A stretch of DNA of 23,521 bases from Spirochaetaceae bacterium (GCA_028820215.1 JAPPKD010000318.1:1-23521); one strand, 5' to 3'. Shown: positions 7,120 to 14,428, numbered from the stretch's first letter. Numbers and translations are program-made. The notes: generated from the sequence alone by a model not told the origin.

Positions 7120-9263
7120 AGTCTGATGAACATTTTTCTGGCCATTCGCTTCCTGCTGAGGCGGAAACCGTTGTCTGGAGAATACTCGCGACATGGGCAT
7201 CCCCTTGGAATAGGGAGCAGGTCGACGATCTATGCGAACGGATGCTCGGCGACTTCAGCGTTTCTGATCAAGGGCGGATGGTAGATGAGCTGCGTTCGTG
7301 GTTCGAATCGGGCGGCGGGAGGACGTGGCTCAGATCTGACGTTGAGGAGTTGGTGTCGGCTATTGTCGTTGACGGCGTTGGCCACGAACGGTCGACTATG
7401 GCAACTTGGGCCATTGGGTCCATTAACTCGCACGTGATGGGCGGCGTCGTTCGGTCTCGGTGGTCCACTGAGAGAATCGACGACTTCGTGGAACAGGCGC
7501 TTACAGAGCTGGAGCGGCTCTGTGAGCGGGATGACGTTCTGGATGTGACTAGGTGCACACGCTTTGCGGGCTCTTCAGCGCTGGATCCCTGGAAGACCAA
7601 AATCCCGAAAGACTCTCTGGTGCGGGACGGCAGACTGGAGACCTTCAGAGAGATGGACAGCCACTTGTTCGATCTGGTTCATTCGGGTCTCTATCCGGCG
7701 ATCGGCAACCTAATCGATCTGGTGCTTGATCTGCGGCCTGCGGTACTGAAGTCCATGGTGGAAAGGCTGGACCATCCGGTGATACAAGCCCGCGCGGTGG
7801 ACCGTGTGATGGCGAAGAACCGGCACGGAGACCATCGGATATCGCTCCAGTGGATCGGCAGGGATTCCTGTGATGCGCTGCTTGCACTGGCAATTGTGCA
7901 TACGATAAATACCGTCAACGCGCTCGACCAGGATCTTCGCGCGGCGGATCGAACGGCAGATCATCAGAGTAGCACTGAGCTGCTGAGTCCTCGTGACGAC
8001 GTCGATAAAGCGGGTGCTGATCTTATTGCGGGGTTGGTAGATAGCATTTCTAACTTAGATCCGGAAGCGTGTGCGGGATGGATCGGAGAGGTGCTCAGCG
8101 GCGCTCCCTATATGCTAGGACATGACCCAGATCGTGAGATACCGCGTCGAGTGGATCGGCTCGAGGAGGAGTGCACTCGACTACTGGGAGAGCTCTTTCG
8201 CAAGTCCTGGTCCAAGGGGTTGGTTGCCTCGCTGCGGCGGGGGCTGTGTCGGACTCCCAGAAAAACCTGGACGCGGCACATGGCCGACGTTGCATGGGAA
8301 ATTAGGGACTCGGGCCGTGAACGGGCGGTTGAGATCGCAATAGCGACACTGGACGAAGACAGGCGGTACGTTGTCGAGGGATTGCAGTCGAACCATCTAT
8401 ACACGCACTGGGATGAACACACCCGACGATGGGCCCGCGGGCTAGGTGAGGCTCTTGCGCTTGCTCAAGCGGACGTGCGCCTGATTCAGTGGGCATCGGA
8501 ACGGTGCAAAGCGTTGCCGCTCACTGCATGGGATGCCGAGGAAGACTTCAAGTCATTCATTACTGCGGACGAAGCGGCGCAACACTGGTTTCTCGTCGCA
8601 TTTCATGGGATCGAGCCGCTCAAGGAAACCGGACGGGCCGTTGACACGGCCGATGTCCGAGGGCTCGCGGAACTGTTGTTCGCTCATTGTCACTTCGCGA
8701 GGCAACATCAATCTAACAACGGTGACTGCAGCGAAACGGTGGAGTATGCGGCTCGCTGTGTCATCGAGTACGGCGAGCCAAGCGGCGCATGGCTTCTGAA
8801 CCAAGCAAGGAATCCGGGAGTCGGTCCTCGCGTACTGTGGGCTCTGATCGACCAGCAAAGGAGGAGGAACCGTAGGGAGGGGCAGGTGATTGCCCACGAT
8901 CGGAGTCTTACGAGAGAGTACCGCCGTCTCTCCGCAAAGCGGTTCAGAGACGGATGCCATGATGATCTTGAGTCGCTGCAATACTGGGGACAACTCTGGC
9001 TCTTGCTCAAAGCGATCGATGAAGCTGAGATCACTGCGAACAGATTCATGGCGGTGCTCGATAGCCATCACGGTCATGACTACGAAATCATCGTATTGAA
9101 GCTTCTGGCGTTGGTTCACGCCGAGCGACCTCTGCCGCCAGATCTACGAGCACACTTCGCGTCACTCTATCGTCAACTGTGGCCAGGGTATACACGCGAG
9201 GAAGGGGGCCATCGTAAGGAGATCGACGACCTGTTGAAGCGATCGGCGCTCCCACTGTTGTAA
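7116..9263 (+). CDS. Large helical protein coupled to the HTH/PLD-like gene; function unknown
   Basis: 715-residue protein, not recognised. The ATG at 7116 is preferred because it overlaps the upstream TGA as ATGA and has GGGAG 5 bases before it; an in-frame GTG at 7062 would add 18 residues and overlap the partner by 58 bases. The sequence is almost entirely predicted helix, rich in W, R, E and L, without signal peptide, membrane segment, Walker motif or visible catalytic motif. It reads like an alpha-solenoid or scaffold protein, with several loosely repeated helical pairs (for example around 325-420 and 560-620). The start-stop overlap implies equal production and a complex with the upstream protein. 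It is followed after 18 bases by a decayed propeller copy, so the module ends here. Codon use matches its partner, not the flanks. Confidence 0.75.
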   Translation: MKSDEHFSGHSLPAEAETVVWRILATWASPWNREQVDDLCERMLGDFSVSDQGRMVDELRSWFESGGGRTWLRSDVEELVSAIVVDGVGHERSTMATWAIGSINSHVMGGVVRSRWSTERIDDFVEQALTELERLCERDDVLDVTRCTRFAGSSALDPWKTKIPKDSLVRDGRLETFREMDSHLFDLVHSGLYPAIGNLIDLVLDLRPAVLKSMVERLDHPVIQARAVDRVMAKNRHGDHRISLQWIGRDSCDALLALAIVHTINTVNALDQDLRAADRTADHQSSTELLSPRDDVDKAGADLIAGLVDSISNLDPEACAGWIGEVLSGAPYMLGHDPDREIPRRVDRLEEECTRLLGELFRKSWSKGLVASLRRGLCRTPRKTWTRHMADVAWEIRDSGRERAVEIAIATLDEDRRYVVEGLQSNHLYTHWDEHTRRWARGLGEALALAQADVRLIQWASERCKALPLTAWDAEEDFKSFITADEAAQHWFLVAFHGIEPLKETGRAVDTADVRGLAELLFAHCHFARQHQSNNGDCSETVEYAARCVIEYGEPSGAWLLNQARNPGVGPRVLWALIDQQRRRNRREGQVIAHDRSLTREYRRLSAKRFRDGCHDDLESLQYWGQLWLLLKAIDEAEITANRFMAVLDSHHGHDYEIIVLKLLALVHAERPLPPDLRAHFASLYRQLWPGYTREEGGHRKEIDDLLKRSALPLL

Positions 9264-9280
9264 GCGTGAGGTCCGGGGGC

Positions 9281-9880
9281 GACATGGAGGGCACCTCCGG
9301 CTACTACGTGTGGCGGACGGTGAGCCGAGACGGCGTGGCCGACCTGTGCGGGCGCCGCAAGCGGCACACGGCGTCCGGGAACGAAGCGGACGAGCTCCGC
9401 CTGCTGCAGGCAAGCCGAGACGGCTTCTCGTGGAGGGAGGTGGGCGTCGTGCAGGTGGAGTACGGTGGGAGAAGGCGTTCCCGTTCGAGGCGGACGGCTC
9501 GCTGCTCGCGATCGTCCGCAACCGCGCCGCTGAGCTGCCCGCCCGCGTGTGCCGGGCCGGAGCGTCGTACCGCGCATGGAGCCCGGGAGCGACCTGGACC
9601 GCAACATCGGCGGCCCGCTGCTCGTCGGCTGGGGCGACAACGTTCTAGTCGGCGGCAGGAAGCACATCGCACCGGAGTTCGCCGTGACGGCGCTCTACTG
9701 GCTGACGGACGCTCGGCTGCAGGAAGCGGCCGAGCTCCCCAGCGCCGGGGACAACTCGTACCCCGGGTTCGTCGAGCTGTCCCCGACCAGCGGTCTGTTG
9801 TCCTTCCTACTCCAGCCCAGTCGACATCGACTCCGGCTCATCCAGCACCGTCGAGCGGGCTGTGCGTCCCGTCGGCATCG
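9281..9880 (+). pseudogene. Decayed copy A of the propeller gene (matches 11781 to about 12380)
   Basis: Nucleotide-level copy of the 3' two thirds of the intact gene at 11447-12424, in the same orientation. Shared stretches include the segment GYYVWRTVSRDGVADLCGRR, NEADELRLLQA, NIGGPLLV and GDNSYPGFVELSPT. Against the intact gene it has a 12-base in-frame deletion near 9410, a one-base deletion near 9470, a two-base insertion near 9587 and a one-base insertion near 9807, so the frame is lost repeatedly. The first 110 codons are absent; the copy starts abruptly 18 bases after the helical-protein gene. It has no plausible start signal and cannot make a propeller. Confidence 0.85.
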
Positions 9881-9882
9881 TG

Positions 9883-9901
9883 TATAGTGGGCCGCGAGGA
9901 G
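9883..9901 (+). promoter_or_regulatory. -10 box and Shine-Dalgarno of the Phd/VapC pair
   Basis: TATAGT (9883-9888, 5 of 6 to consensus) lies just past the decayed propeller copy, and GAGGAG (9896-9901) is 7 bases before the antitoxin ATG. No convincing -35 box is visible 16-18 bases upstream. A short leader of this kind suits an autoregulated antitoxin gene. Confidence 0.4.
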
Positions 9902-9908
9902 CATCCGC

Positions 9909-10178
9909 ATGGAACTCGCCTTGCATGAAGCTGAGACGCGTCGTCTTTCCGAGCTCGTGACGGCTGCAGAGAGCGGCGAAAGAGTCGTCATTACCAGGCA
10001 CGGCGAGCCCACCGTCGAACTCGTCCGCTGCGATCACGGGCGAGGGGGCATAGACTTCGAGAAACTAGAGTCCGACCGCCGAAGACTCGGCATCAAAGGG
10101 GACGAAGAGAGGTGGCCGGAGGAATTCAACGATCCGTCATTCAGCCGCCGCGTGTTGGGACTGAGTGACCACGTATAG
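9909..10178 (+). CDS. Phd/YefM-type antitoxin
   Basis: 89-residue antitoxin. The N-terminal 50 residues show the Phd/YefM fold: ALHEAETRRLSELVTAAESG, then ERVVITRHGEPTVELV, the usual strand-turn-strand that forms the dimeric DNA-binding domain. The remaining acidic/basic tail (EKLESDRRRLGIKGDEERWP) would wrap and block the toxin. It lies 9 bases before a PIN-domain toxin, the standard antitoxin-first order. Phd-like antitoxins paired with VapC are common. It probably represses its own promoter at 9883; the bound site was not identified. Confidence 0.9.
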   Translation: MELALHEAETRRLSELVTAAESGERVVITRHGEPTVELVRCDHGRGGIDFEKLESDRRRLGIKGDEERWPEEFNDPSFSRRVLGLSDHV

Positions 10179-10187
10179 ACAAGTCCT

Positions 10188-10583
10188 GTGCGCGTTCTTC
10201 TCGACACGTCCTACCTTTACGATCTCATGGAAACGAGTGGCAAGTTCTCGGAAAGTGAGCGCAGAGTTTTCTCGGAACAGGATGCCGATATCTATGTAAG
10301 CGCGGTATCCATCTGGGAGATGCGCTTGAAATATCGGGCTCGCCATCCATCCGGTAGGCGCAAGAGCCCTTTCAATCCGAACGATGTGGTCTCGATGGTA
10401 GAGGGCCAACGCCTGACTATTCTGCCGGTCACGATGAAACATGCCGCGCGGGAACTCGAGAGTCCGATCCCTCACAAGGATCCGTTTGACGAACTCCTCC
10501 TCGCGCAGGCTCAGGAAGAGGGTCTCAGGCTTCTCACGGCGGATCGACAGCTCATCCAGCATCCATTGGCCATCACTGCGTAA
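10188..10583 (+). CDS. vapC: VapC-type PIN-domain toxin (ribonuclease)
   Basis: 131-residue PIN-domain protein; family members cleave specific RNAs such as tRNA or rRNA with Mg2+. Acidic active-site residues are all present: D6 (LLDTSY), E44 (SIWEM), D98 or D101 (HKDPFDELL) and D119 (LTADRQL), and the length is normal. The GTG start at 10188 has no strong Shine-Dalgarno, which fits translation coupled to the antitoxin ending at 10178. The pair sits between two broken copies of the propeller gene, so it arrived or was rearranged together with that duplicated DNA. The toxin appears intact, and its antitoxin is intact too. The RNA target cannot be read from sequence. Confidence 0.92.
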   Translation: MRVLLDTSYLYDLMETSGKFSESERRVFSEQDADIYVSAVSIWEMRLKYRARHPSGRRKSPFNPNDVVSMVEGQRLTILPVTMKHAARELESPIPHKDPFDELLLAQAQEEGLRLLTADRQLIQHPLAITA

Positions 10584-10600
10584 GGACGGCAGGGACGAAC

Positions 10601-10833
10601 GTGATAGGGCCGCGGATCCGCGTTGATGCGGGGCTTCTGCGTCTGGACCGTCGACGACCAGACGTGGCACGGGCCGCGCGCCACCGAAGGCACCTCCGGT
10701 TACTACGTCTGGTGGTTGGTGAGCGACGGCGTGGCGTACCTGTGCGGGCGCCGCAAGCTGCGCACAGCGCGGAACGAAGCGGACGAACTCCGCCTGCTGC
10801 AAGCCACACTGCTGGCAAGCCGCGGTGGCTTCT
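10601..10833 (+). pseudogene. Decayed copy B of the propeller gene with internal deletion
   Basis: Starts with ten codons matching the first codons of the intact gene (IRVDA after a GTG), then jumps directly to the segment equal to about 11732 onward (GFCVWTVDDQTWHGPRATEG, LCGRRKLRT, NEADELRLLQATLLASRGG), skipping about 85 codons. At 10833 it breaks off inside the GFS codons and continues without a gap into a fragment of another gene. No full-length product is possible. Confidence 0.85.
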
Positions 10834-10989
10834 CTGGTCGACGACTTCGTCCGGGCGTGCCACGGGGACGCAGCGAACCACGTGTGGAACGCCGCCGCCT
10901 ACACGGTGCCGGGCATCGTCGCCCACGAGTGGGCGCTCCGTGGCGGTGAGCTGCTCGACATCCCGGACCTGGGGACGCCGCCCGGATGA
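10834..10989 (+). pseudogene. Duplicated 3' end of the Gfo/Idh/MocA gene
   Basis: 52 in-frame codons that match the last 53 codons of the gene at 3447-4637 (LVDDFVRACH, NHVWNAAAYTVPGIVAHE, RGGELLDIPDLG), ending in TGA. A six-base deletion and scattered substitutions separate the copies, and most of the rest is identical. It is fused directly to propeller copy B in a different frame and has no start. It is in the same orientation as the intact gene about 6.4 kb to the left. Confidence 0.85.
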
Positions 10990-11005
10990 TGAAGGCAGCA
11001 CTGCG

Positions 11006-11024
11006 TACAATGAGCCACAAGGAG
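11006..11024 (+). promoter_or_regulatory. Possible orphan promoter/leader before the DUF1902 gene
   Basis: TACAAT (11006-11011) followed by AAGGAG (11019-11024) resembles the leader of the Phd/VapC pair (TATAGT, then GAGGAG). The nearest ATG (11042) opens only a 12-codon frame, so the leader may have lost its own gene and now drive the DUF1902 gene at 11111. No -35 box is clear. Confidence 0.25.
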
Positions 11025-11110
11025 CGACGAGAAGCATCAGCATGACCGCGAAGCCCATACACCAGGTACAGGCGCCCTGAACCGGCGTGCAAATCCATGG
11101 GAATGACGAC

Positions 11111-11380
11111 ATGAAGAGAGAGCCGACCTTCTGGGTGAAGGCCAAGTGGGACCAGGAGAACCAGATATTCTGGTCAGAAAGCAATATCATTGGACTTCAC
11201 ATCGAAGCCGCGAGGTTGGACGAGTTTCAGGAATTCATGATTGCACTCGTACCCGATTTGATTGCTGCCAATCACGGTGAGGAGGAACTGATATGCCACG
11301 AGACAGAGCGCGCATGGGAGTATGAAAAGAAGGCGGCGTATGGCGAACAACTACTACAGGGAAATGGTCAGGTTGATTAG
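11111..11380 (+). CDS. DUF1902 protein, HicB-like antitoxin candidate
   Basis: 89-residue protein from ATG 11111 (a GTG at 11087 would add 8 residues; neither has a strong Shine-Dalgarno). Residues about 5-50 follow the DUF1902 pattern: a strand FWVKAKWDQE, then WSESNIIGLHIEAARLDEF, a helix, and LVPDLIAAN. This is the compact HicB-like fold seen in antitoxins beside HicA toxins. A HicA-like start overlaps its 3' end at 11340, supporting the antitoxin role. Codon use is AT-richer than the flanking metabolic genes. With the toxin truncated it is probably an orphan antitoxin. Confidence 0.75.
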   Translation: MKREPTFWVKAKWDQENQIFWSESNIIGLHIEAARLDEFQEFMIALVPDLIAANHGEEELICHETERAWEYEKKAAYGEQLLQGNGQVD

Positions 11381-11438
11381 AGACACTGGATTTGAACGTC
11401 TTCCGAAGAGCCAGCAACCCTCTGGAAAGAGAGTGTAG
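11340..11438 (+). pseudogene. hicA: Truncated HicA-like mRNA interferase
   Basis: Opens inside the DUF1902 gene at ATG 11340. The first 25 residues (MANNYYREMVRLIRDTGFER, LPKSQ) follow the N-terminal helix and strand of HicA-type double-stranded-RNA-binding-fold toxins. Where the family continues with a GSHE segment carrying the catalytic histidine, this frame reads QPSGKRV and stops at TAG 11436. The break falls just before the propeller gene start, so the toxin was probably cut by the rearrangement that brought in that gene. It makes at most 32 residues and should be inactive. Confidence 0.6.
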
Positions 11439-11446
11439 CTAACCTG

Positions 11447-12424
11447 ATGGAGCACCGGATCCGCGTCGATGCCGTGCGTGTGGTCTGCGACGACGGCATG
11501 CACAACGCGTTCACCGACCTCTGCACCTACGGAGGGCGCTACTACCTGACGTTCCGGGTCCTGGCCAGCAGCGACGCCGTGAGCTGGGAGCGGGTGCACT
11601 CGTTCGCCGTGCCCGGCCGCGACATGCGCGACCCGCACTTCCTGGCGCTGGGCGAACGCTTGTTCGTGATCTCCGGGGCGGTGCGTGTCGGCCCCGGTGC
11701 GCCTGCCTCGTACGACATCGACCAGCATCAGGGCTTCTGCGCCTGGACCGAGGACGGCCAGACGTGGCACGGGCCGCGCGCCATGGAGGGGACCGTCGGC
11801 TACTACGTCTGGCGGGCGGTGAGCCGAGACGGCGTGGCCTACCTGTGCGGGCGCCGCAAGCGGCGCACGCCGCCCGCGAACGAAGCGGACGAGCTCCGCC
11901 TGCTGCAGGCCACGCTGCTGGCAAGCCGCGACGGATTCTCGTGGACGGAAGCAGGCGTCGTGCAGGCGGAGTACGGCGGCGAGACGGCGTTCCTTTTCGA
12001 GCCGGACGGCTCGCTGCTCGCGATCGTCCGCAATCGCGCCGCCGAGTTGCCCGCCCGCGTGTGCCGTGCCGGAGCGCCGTACCGCGCATGGACCGGCCGC
12101 GACCTGGACCGCAACATCGGCGGCCCGCTGCTCGTTCGCTGGGGCGGCAACCTCCTGGTCGGCGGCAGGAAGCACATCGCCCCGGACCACCCGGTGACGG
12201 CGCTCTACTGGCTGACGGACGATCGGCTGCAGGAAGCGGCCGAGCTCCCCAGCGCCGGGGACAACTCCTACCCCGGTTTCGTCGAGCTGTCTCCGACCCG
12301 TGGTCTGTTGTCCTACTACTCCAGCCCCGTCGACACCGGCGCCGGCGCATCCGGCACGGGCGATCGGGCTGCGCTGCGCCGCCCGTCGGCGATCCATCTG
12401 GCGGAGCTCAGCCTGCATCCGTAG
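11447..12424 (+). CDS. Sialidase-like beta-propeller protein
   Basis: 325-residue protein with degenerate Asp-box repeats (SSDAVSWERV at 41-50, TEDGQTWHGP at 101-110, SRDGFSWTEA further on), as in sialidases and related glycosidases with BNR repeats. It has no signal peptide, so it is probably cytoplasmic. The recurring text CGRRK, NEADELRLLQA and NIGGPLL marks a family of which two broken copies lie upstream. The segment LTFRVLASS appears shorter than in relatives I recall, where a dozen or so residues separate those words; an in-frame deletion is possible. No Shine-Dalgarno precedes ATG 11447, and the upstream DNA is the HicA remnant, so its native leader may be lost. It lies just upstream of a sugar importer operon, consistent with glycan use; no substrate is known. 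Confidence 0.65.
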   Translation: MEHRIRVDAVRVVCDDGMHNAFTDLCTYGGRYYLTFRVLASSDAVSWERVHSFAVPGRDMRDPHFLALGERLFVISGAVRVGPGAPASYDIDQHQGFCAWTEDGQTWHGPRAMEGTVGYYVWRAVSRDGVAYLCGRRKRRTPPANEADELRLLQATLLASRDGFSWTEAGVVQAEYGGETAFLFEPDGSLLAIVRNRAAELPARVCRAGAPYRAWTGRDLDRNIGGPLLVRWGGNLLVGGRKHIAPDHPVTALYWLTDDRLQEAAELPSAGDNSYPGFVELSPTRGLLSYYSSPVDTGAGASGTGDRAALRRPSAIHLAELSLHP

Positions 12425-12440
12425 CGCGGTGGGCCGCGTC

Positions 12441-12470
12441 TGGACCGGCGGCTCGAAATCGCCGTAGAGT
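12441..12470 (+). promoter_or_regulatory. Candidate promoter for the ABC importer operon
   Basis: TGGACC (12441-12446) and TAGAGT (12465-12470) with an 18-base spacer, each 4 of 6 to the sigma70 consensus, between the propeller stop and the AGGGAGGT ribosome binding site at 12488-12495. The -10 and following G-run resemble the Phd/VapC leader. Confidence 0.35.
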
Positions 12471-12499
12471 GGGGCCGTCCGCGTACCAGGGAGGTACCT

Positions 12500-13492
12500 C
12501 TGACGCCCCCGCAGTCGGCAACCAAACCCGCGGTCCCCGGCCGGTTTCGCTCGCGATCCGGGAGTGACGAACTGCGGGACTCTCTGCGCGCCCAACGCCG
12601 CAGCCGGGCGCACCGCATGCGGGTGCTCTACCTCATGCTGCTGCCGGGCATCGCGCTGGCGTTCGTCTTCAAGTACCTGCCGATCTACGGCGTGCTGATG
12701 GCGTTCACGGATTACCATTACGTGAAGGGGATCCTGGGCAGCCCCTGGAACGACTTCGCCTACTTCAAGCTCTTCTTCCAGGATCCGTTCTTCGGCCGCG
12801 TGCTGCGCAACACGGTCATCATCCGCGTCTACCAGCTCGTCTTCGCATTCGGGGCGCCGGTCGTGTTCGCGCTGCTGCTGAACGAGATCCGCAGCACCGC
12901 GTTCAAGAAGACCATCCAGACCGTGTCGTACCTGCCCCACTTCGTCTCCTGGGTGGTACTGGGGCTGCTGGTCCGGCAGCTCTTCAATCCCACGTACGGC
13001 GTGATGCCGTGGCTGTTCGGTCTGTTCGGGGCCGAGCCTGTGTATCTGTTGACCCACGCGCCCACGTTCCGGCTGTTGTTGATCGTCACCGGCATTTGGC
13101 AGGGCGTGGGCTGGGGGTCGATCATCTACCTTGCCGCGCTGTCATCGATCGATGCCGGGCTCTACGAGAACGCCGCCATGGACGGCGCCAACCGTCTGCA
13201 GCAGGCCGTGCACGTCACCATTCCGGGGCTGGTGCCGGTCATGGTGATCCTCTTCATCCTCAGCCTCGGCAGGCTGCTGGAGGTCGGATTCGACCAGATA
13301 TTCAATCTCTACAACGAGGTCGTGTACGAAAAGGCCGACGTGATCGATACCTACGTGTACCGCAGGGGAATCCTGGGCGCGCAGTTCGGCTACACGGCAG
13401 CGGTCGGTCTGTTCAAGAACGTCGCCGGCATCGTGCTGCTTATCGGCTCCAACCTGGTCATACGCAGATTCAGCGAGTACGGGATCTGGTAG
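12500..13492 (+). CDS. Sugar ABC transporter permease, LplB type
   Basis: Inner-membrane permease of the CUT1 carbohydrate importer family (binding-protein-dependent transport component). The N-terminal text LPGIALAFVFKYLPIYGVLMAF is diagnostic of LplB-like permeases; about six hydrophobic segments follow, with the EAA loop as ENAAMDGANRLQQAVHVTIP for contact with the ATPase. The first ATG (12617) would start right at the first membrane helix and has no Shine-Dalgarno. AGGGAGGT (12488-12495) lies 4 bases before an in-frame CTG at 12500, giving 330 residues with the basic cytoplasmic leader usual for this family; there is no GTG or TTG between. I therefore prefer the rare CTG start, with 12617 as the conventional alternative. 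Four bases separate it from the second permease. No ATPase is encoded nearby, so a shared MsmX-like ATPase is assumed. Confidence 0.9.
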   Translation: MTPPQSATKPAVPGRFRSRSGSDELRDSLRAQRRSRAHRMRVLYLMLLPGIALAFVFKYLPIYGVLMAFTDYHYVKGILGSPWNDFAYFKLFFQDPFFGRVLRNTVIIRVYQLVFAFGAPVVFALLLNEIRSTAFKKTIQTVSYLPHFVSWVVLGLLVRQLFNPTYGVMPWLFGLFGAEPVYLLTHAPTFRLLLIVTGIWQGVGWGSIIYLAALSSIDAGLYENAAMDGANRLQQAVHVTIPGLVPVMVILFILSLGRLLEVGFDQIFNLYNEVVYEKADVIDTYVYRRGILGAQFGYTAAVGLFKNVAGIVLLIGSNLVIRRFSEYGIW

Positions 13493-13495
13493 CCG

Positions 13496-14383
13496 ATGCA
13501 GACCTACGCGCGCGGCGCCGGCAGCCGCGTCTTCGACGCCTGCAACTACGTCCTGCTGCTCGTGGCCGGGTTCCTGTTCTTCTATCCGTTCTGGAGCCTG
13601 GTGCTGACGTCGTTCTCCAATTCGATGGAGATCCAGCACGTCGGGCTCAAGTTCTGGAATGCGACCTGGACGATAGAGCCGTACCGGTGGGTGTTCGAAG
13701 CGCAATCGGTGTCCATCGGGAGAGCCTATTACAACTCCGTCTTTCGGACCGTGCTGGGCACGGGGGCGATCCTGGTCGTCACGTTCCTCACCGCGTATCC
13801 GCTGGCGAAGGTCCGCCTGCCCGGTCGCACGCCGATCATGCTGTATTTCGTGACCACGCTGTTCTTCTCCGGCGGCCTGATCCCGACCTACCTGCTGATA
13901 CGCCGCCTCGGCCTGATCGACACCCGCCTGGTGTACATCCTTCCCGAGGCACTGAGCGTCTGGTACGTCATCATCGCCCGCAACTTCCTGATGGCGATCG
14001 ACGACGAGATGGAGGAGGCGGCGCTGGTCGACGGCGCCGGCTACGTGACGATCCTGACCCGCATCATCATGCCGCTGGCCAAGCCGATCGTCGCCACCAT
14101 CGCCCTCTGGGCATCGGTCATGCACTGGAACGCATGGTTCGACGCGCTCATCTACATCCGCGACGGCAACAAGCGGGTGCTGCAGCTCCTGCTGCACAAG
14201 ATGATGAACCTGTTGCGCAATTTCGAGGAGTTCGAGGAGCTGAACATCCCGATGGAGATCACGCTTCCGCCCGCATCGGTGCAGGCGGTCACCGTGCTGG
14301 TGACCATCGGTCCCATCATCCTGGTGTATCCGTTCTTTCAACGGTATTTCGTCAAGGGCATCATGATCGGGGCGCTCAAGTAG
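13496..14383 (+). CDS. Sugar ABC transporter permease, YtcP type
   Basis: Second CUT1 permease, 295 residues, pairing with the LplB-type subunit to form the membrane channel. It has the membrane-entry motif FLFFYPFWSLVLTSFSNS near the N terminus, about six membrane segments, and the EAA loop EEAALVDGAGYVTILTRIIM. The C terminus (YPFFQRYFVKGIMIGALK) is typical of the YtcP/LplC subfamily, which imports complex oligosaccharides such as those from pectin or other polysaccharides. It starts at ATG 13496, 4 bases after the first permease stop, so the two are co-transcribed. It is followed by a 123-base gap with repeats and hairpins before the binding protein. Confidence 0.93.
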   Translation: MQTYARGAGSRVFDACNYVLLLVAGFLFFYPFWSLVLTSFSNSMEIQHVGLKFWNATWTIEPYRWVFEAQSVSIGRAYYNSVFRTVLGTGAILVVTFLTAYPLAKVRLPGRTPIMLYFVTTLFFSGGLIPTYLLIRRLGLIDTRLVYILPEALSVWYVIIARNFLMAIDDEMEEAALVDGAGYVTILTRIIMPLAKPIVATIALWASVMHWNAWFDALIYIRDGNKRVLQLLLHKMMNLLRNFEEFEELNIPMEITLPPASVQAVTVLVTIGPIILVYPFFQRYFVKGIMIGALK

Positions 14384-14397
14384 GGAGGCCGGGCCTA

Positions 14398-14428
14398 TGA
14401 GATGAATCGGGACTGAGATGAATCGGGA
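14398..14428 (+). repeat. Tandem 15-base direct repeat
   Basis: TGAGATGAATCGGGA occurs at 14398-14412 and again at 14414-14428 with one base between. It lies in the gap between the second permease and the binding protein and has no coding role I can see; replication slippage is the simplest origin. Confidence 0.9.

Noticed and set aside
11042..11080. A 12-codon frame after AAGGAG
   Set aside because: Too short and unlike any family; more likely a leftover start after a deleted gene.
4650..11446. Insertion sequence or integrase-driven island
   Set aside because: No transposase, integrase, tRNA, terminal inverted repeats or target-site duplication was found; the repeats present are copies of neighbouring genes.
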